A stretch of 64,000 bases of DNA from DASSUW01 sp963844205 (GTDB taxonomy: Bacteria; Actinomycetota; Thermoleophilia; Solirubrobacterales; Solirubrobacteraceae). The first letter of the stretch is position 1; each line of letters begins with the position of its first letter. Positions 63,229-64,000 of this stretch are shown here, in pieces. The stretch is from assembly GCA_963844205.1 (NCBI GenBank), contig CAWJNK010000001.1:1550001-1614000 (forward strand), read 5' to 3'. Under the pieces are notes generated by a model. The model saw only the letters and a program-made list of their open reading frames with translations. It was not told the origin of the DNA and searched no databases. The position numbers and the translations under genes are program-made.

Positions 63229-64000
63229 ATGCCCGCCAAGCCACAGGTCCTCGTCCTCGGCGGTGGGTTCGCCGCGCTGGAGAGCGCGTTCCTGCTCCGC
63301 ATGCGACTCGGCGAGAAGGTCGACATCCGCCTGGTCAGCGACCGCGACCACTTCGTCTTCCGCCCGAACAGCATCTACGTCCCGTTCGGGACCGATCCGG
63401 CGTCGCTGCTCGTCGACCTGCACAAGCCGCTTTCGCGCCGGCGCATCAACTTCGAGCGCGGCCGCGTCGCCGAGGTCGATCCCGACGCGCGCTTCGTCCA
63501 ACTCGACGACGGGCAGCGCTTCCGCTACGACAAGCTCATCGTCGCCACGGGCGCCGACACGCACGCCGCCGAGGTGCCGGGTCTCACCGAGCACGCGGCG
63601 ACGATCTGGACCACCGACTCGATGCTCGACGTCCGCCGGCGCTTCGCGGAGGTGCGCGATCGCGCGCTGCGGGGCGAGCACCAGCGGGTCCTCTTCCTCG
63701 TGCCGCCCAACAACAAGTGCTCCGGCCCCCTGTACGAGATCGTGTTCATGCTGGAGACCTGGCTGCGCCGCGCGGGCGCCCGCGAGCAGGTGGACATCAC
63801 CTGGTCGACCTACGAGGCGGGCTTCATCCAGGCGTTCGGTCCGCGGCTGCACGATCTCGTCACCGCGCAGTTCGCCGAGCGCGGGATCGACGGCCACACC
63901 GACGAGGTCGTGACCGAGATCCTGCCGGGCGAGGCACGCTACGCCGACGGCAGCACGCGTGGCTTCGACCAGCTGATCGCCTTCCCGCCGTACGTCGCCG
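63229..64000 (+). CDS. sulfide:quinone-oxidoreductase-like FAD protein (3' end outside window)
   Basis: ATG 63229, 5 nt after the PPDK stop; 257 codons visible. VLVLGGGFAALESAFLLRMR for FAD, DRDHFVFRPNSIYVPFGTDP, YDKLIVATGADTHAAEVPGL, VLFLVPPNNKCSGPLYEIVF with a Cys at an SQR-like position, and RLHDLVTAQFAERGIDGHTD. It is less like the other three oxidoreductases and closer to the SQR/NDH-2 core. Third gene of the USP-ppdK unit. Confidence 0.85.
   Translation, partial: MPAKPQVLVLGGGFAALESAFLLRMRLGEKVDIRLVSDRDHFVFRPNSIYVPFGTDPASLLVDLHKPLSRRRINFERGRVAEVDPDARFVQLDDGQRFRYDKLIVATGADTHAAEVPGLTEHAATIWTTDSMLDVRRRFAEVRDRALRGEHQRVLFLVPPNNKCSGPLYEIVFMLETWLRRAGAREQVDITWSTYEAGFIQAFGPRLHDLVTAQFAERGIDGHTDEVVTEILPGEARYADGSTRGFDQLIAFPPYVA

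Overview
The window is very GC-rich, densely packed with genes that mostly overlap by 1-14 nt, and uses many GTG and occasional TTG starts. Gene content (HxlR and DHA2 proteins, PhoX, a LigA-like membrane protein, MobF relaxase debris, DosR-type dormancy genes, a group 3b hydrogenase) points to a high-GC actinobacterium. A soil member of Thermoleophilia/Solirubrobacterales is my best guess, but this is inference only. No rRNA, tRNA or CRISPR array was seen.

Region A (1-6.6 kb, minus strand) is a tightly coupled ten-gene operon. It holds a polyprenyl diphosphate synthase, three small proteins with an N-terminal helix followed by an Ig-like domain, one further Ig-like protein, a Cys/His-rich segment, a CrtC/AttH-like lipocalin-fold protein, an SCP2-like lipid carrier, two unknown proteins and a SAM methyltransferase. 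It looks like a dedicated isoprenoid/lipid making and holding system that I cannot match to a described one. Region B (6.7-20.3 kb) is accessory metabolism and envelope: SDR, HxlR/MFS pair, SOD-like secreted protein, large GH29-type glycosidase, M24 peptidase, P450, PhoX with a PHO-box-like repeat, L,D-transpeptidase and M74 endopeptidase. Region C (16.3-24.2 kb, interleaved) contains many gene relics: the tails of an M28 peptidase, histidine kinase, SDR, DUF1275 protein, sigma factor, MobF relaxase and LuxR regulator. They surround an intact multicopper oxidase and a 26-bp perfect palindrome with a LexA-type core.

Region D (26-64 kb) is the main island, and it resembles the content, but not the operator sequence, of the mycobacterial DosR dormancy regulon. 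It has five universal stress proteins, two CBS-domain proteins, three related FAD oxidoreductases plus a fourth at the right edge, a NarL-type response regulator and a two-GAF histidine kinase. It also has a full arginine deiminase operon (antiporter, arcA, argF/arcB, arcC), two P-type cation ATPases, a group 3b [NiFe] hydrogenase with its maturation protease, GAPDH, a flavodoxin and pyruvate phosphate dikinase. A short direct repeat, TRCGG-N5-TACGGA, recurs before most transcription units here, usually 30-90 bp upstream of a start. I propose it as the operator of the response regulator. Together these genes would make ATP from arginine and PEP/pyruvate chemistry, dispose of reductant through hydrogenase, and hold ion gradients during hypoxia or energy starvation.

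Several genes between 43 and 59 kb carry single-base frameshifts, mostly one surplus base in a G/C run (second ATPase, a USP, the histidine kinase, hydrogenase beta subunit, a cyclic-nucleotide-binding protein). These may be sequencing indels or real decay and should be checked against reads before the genes are called dead.
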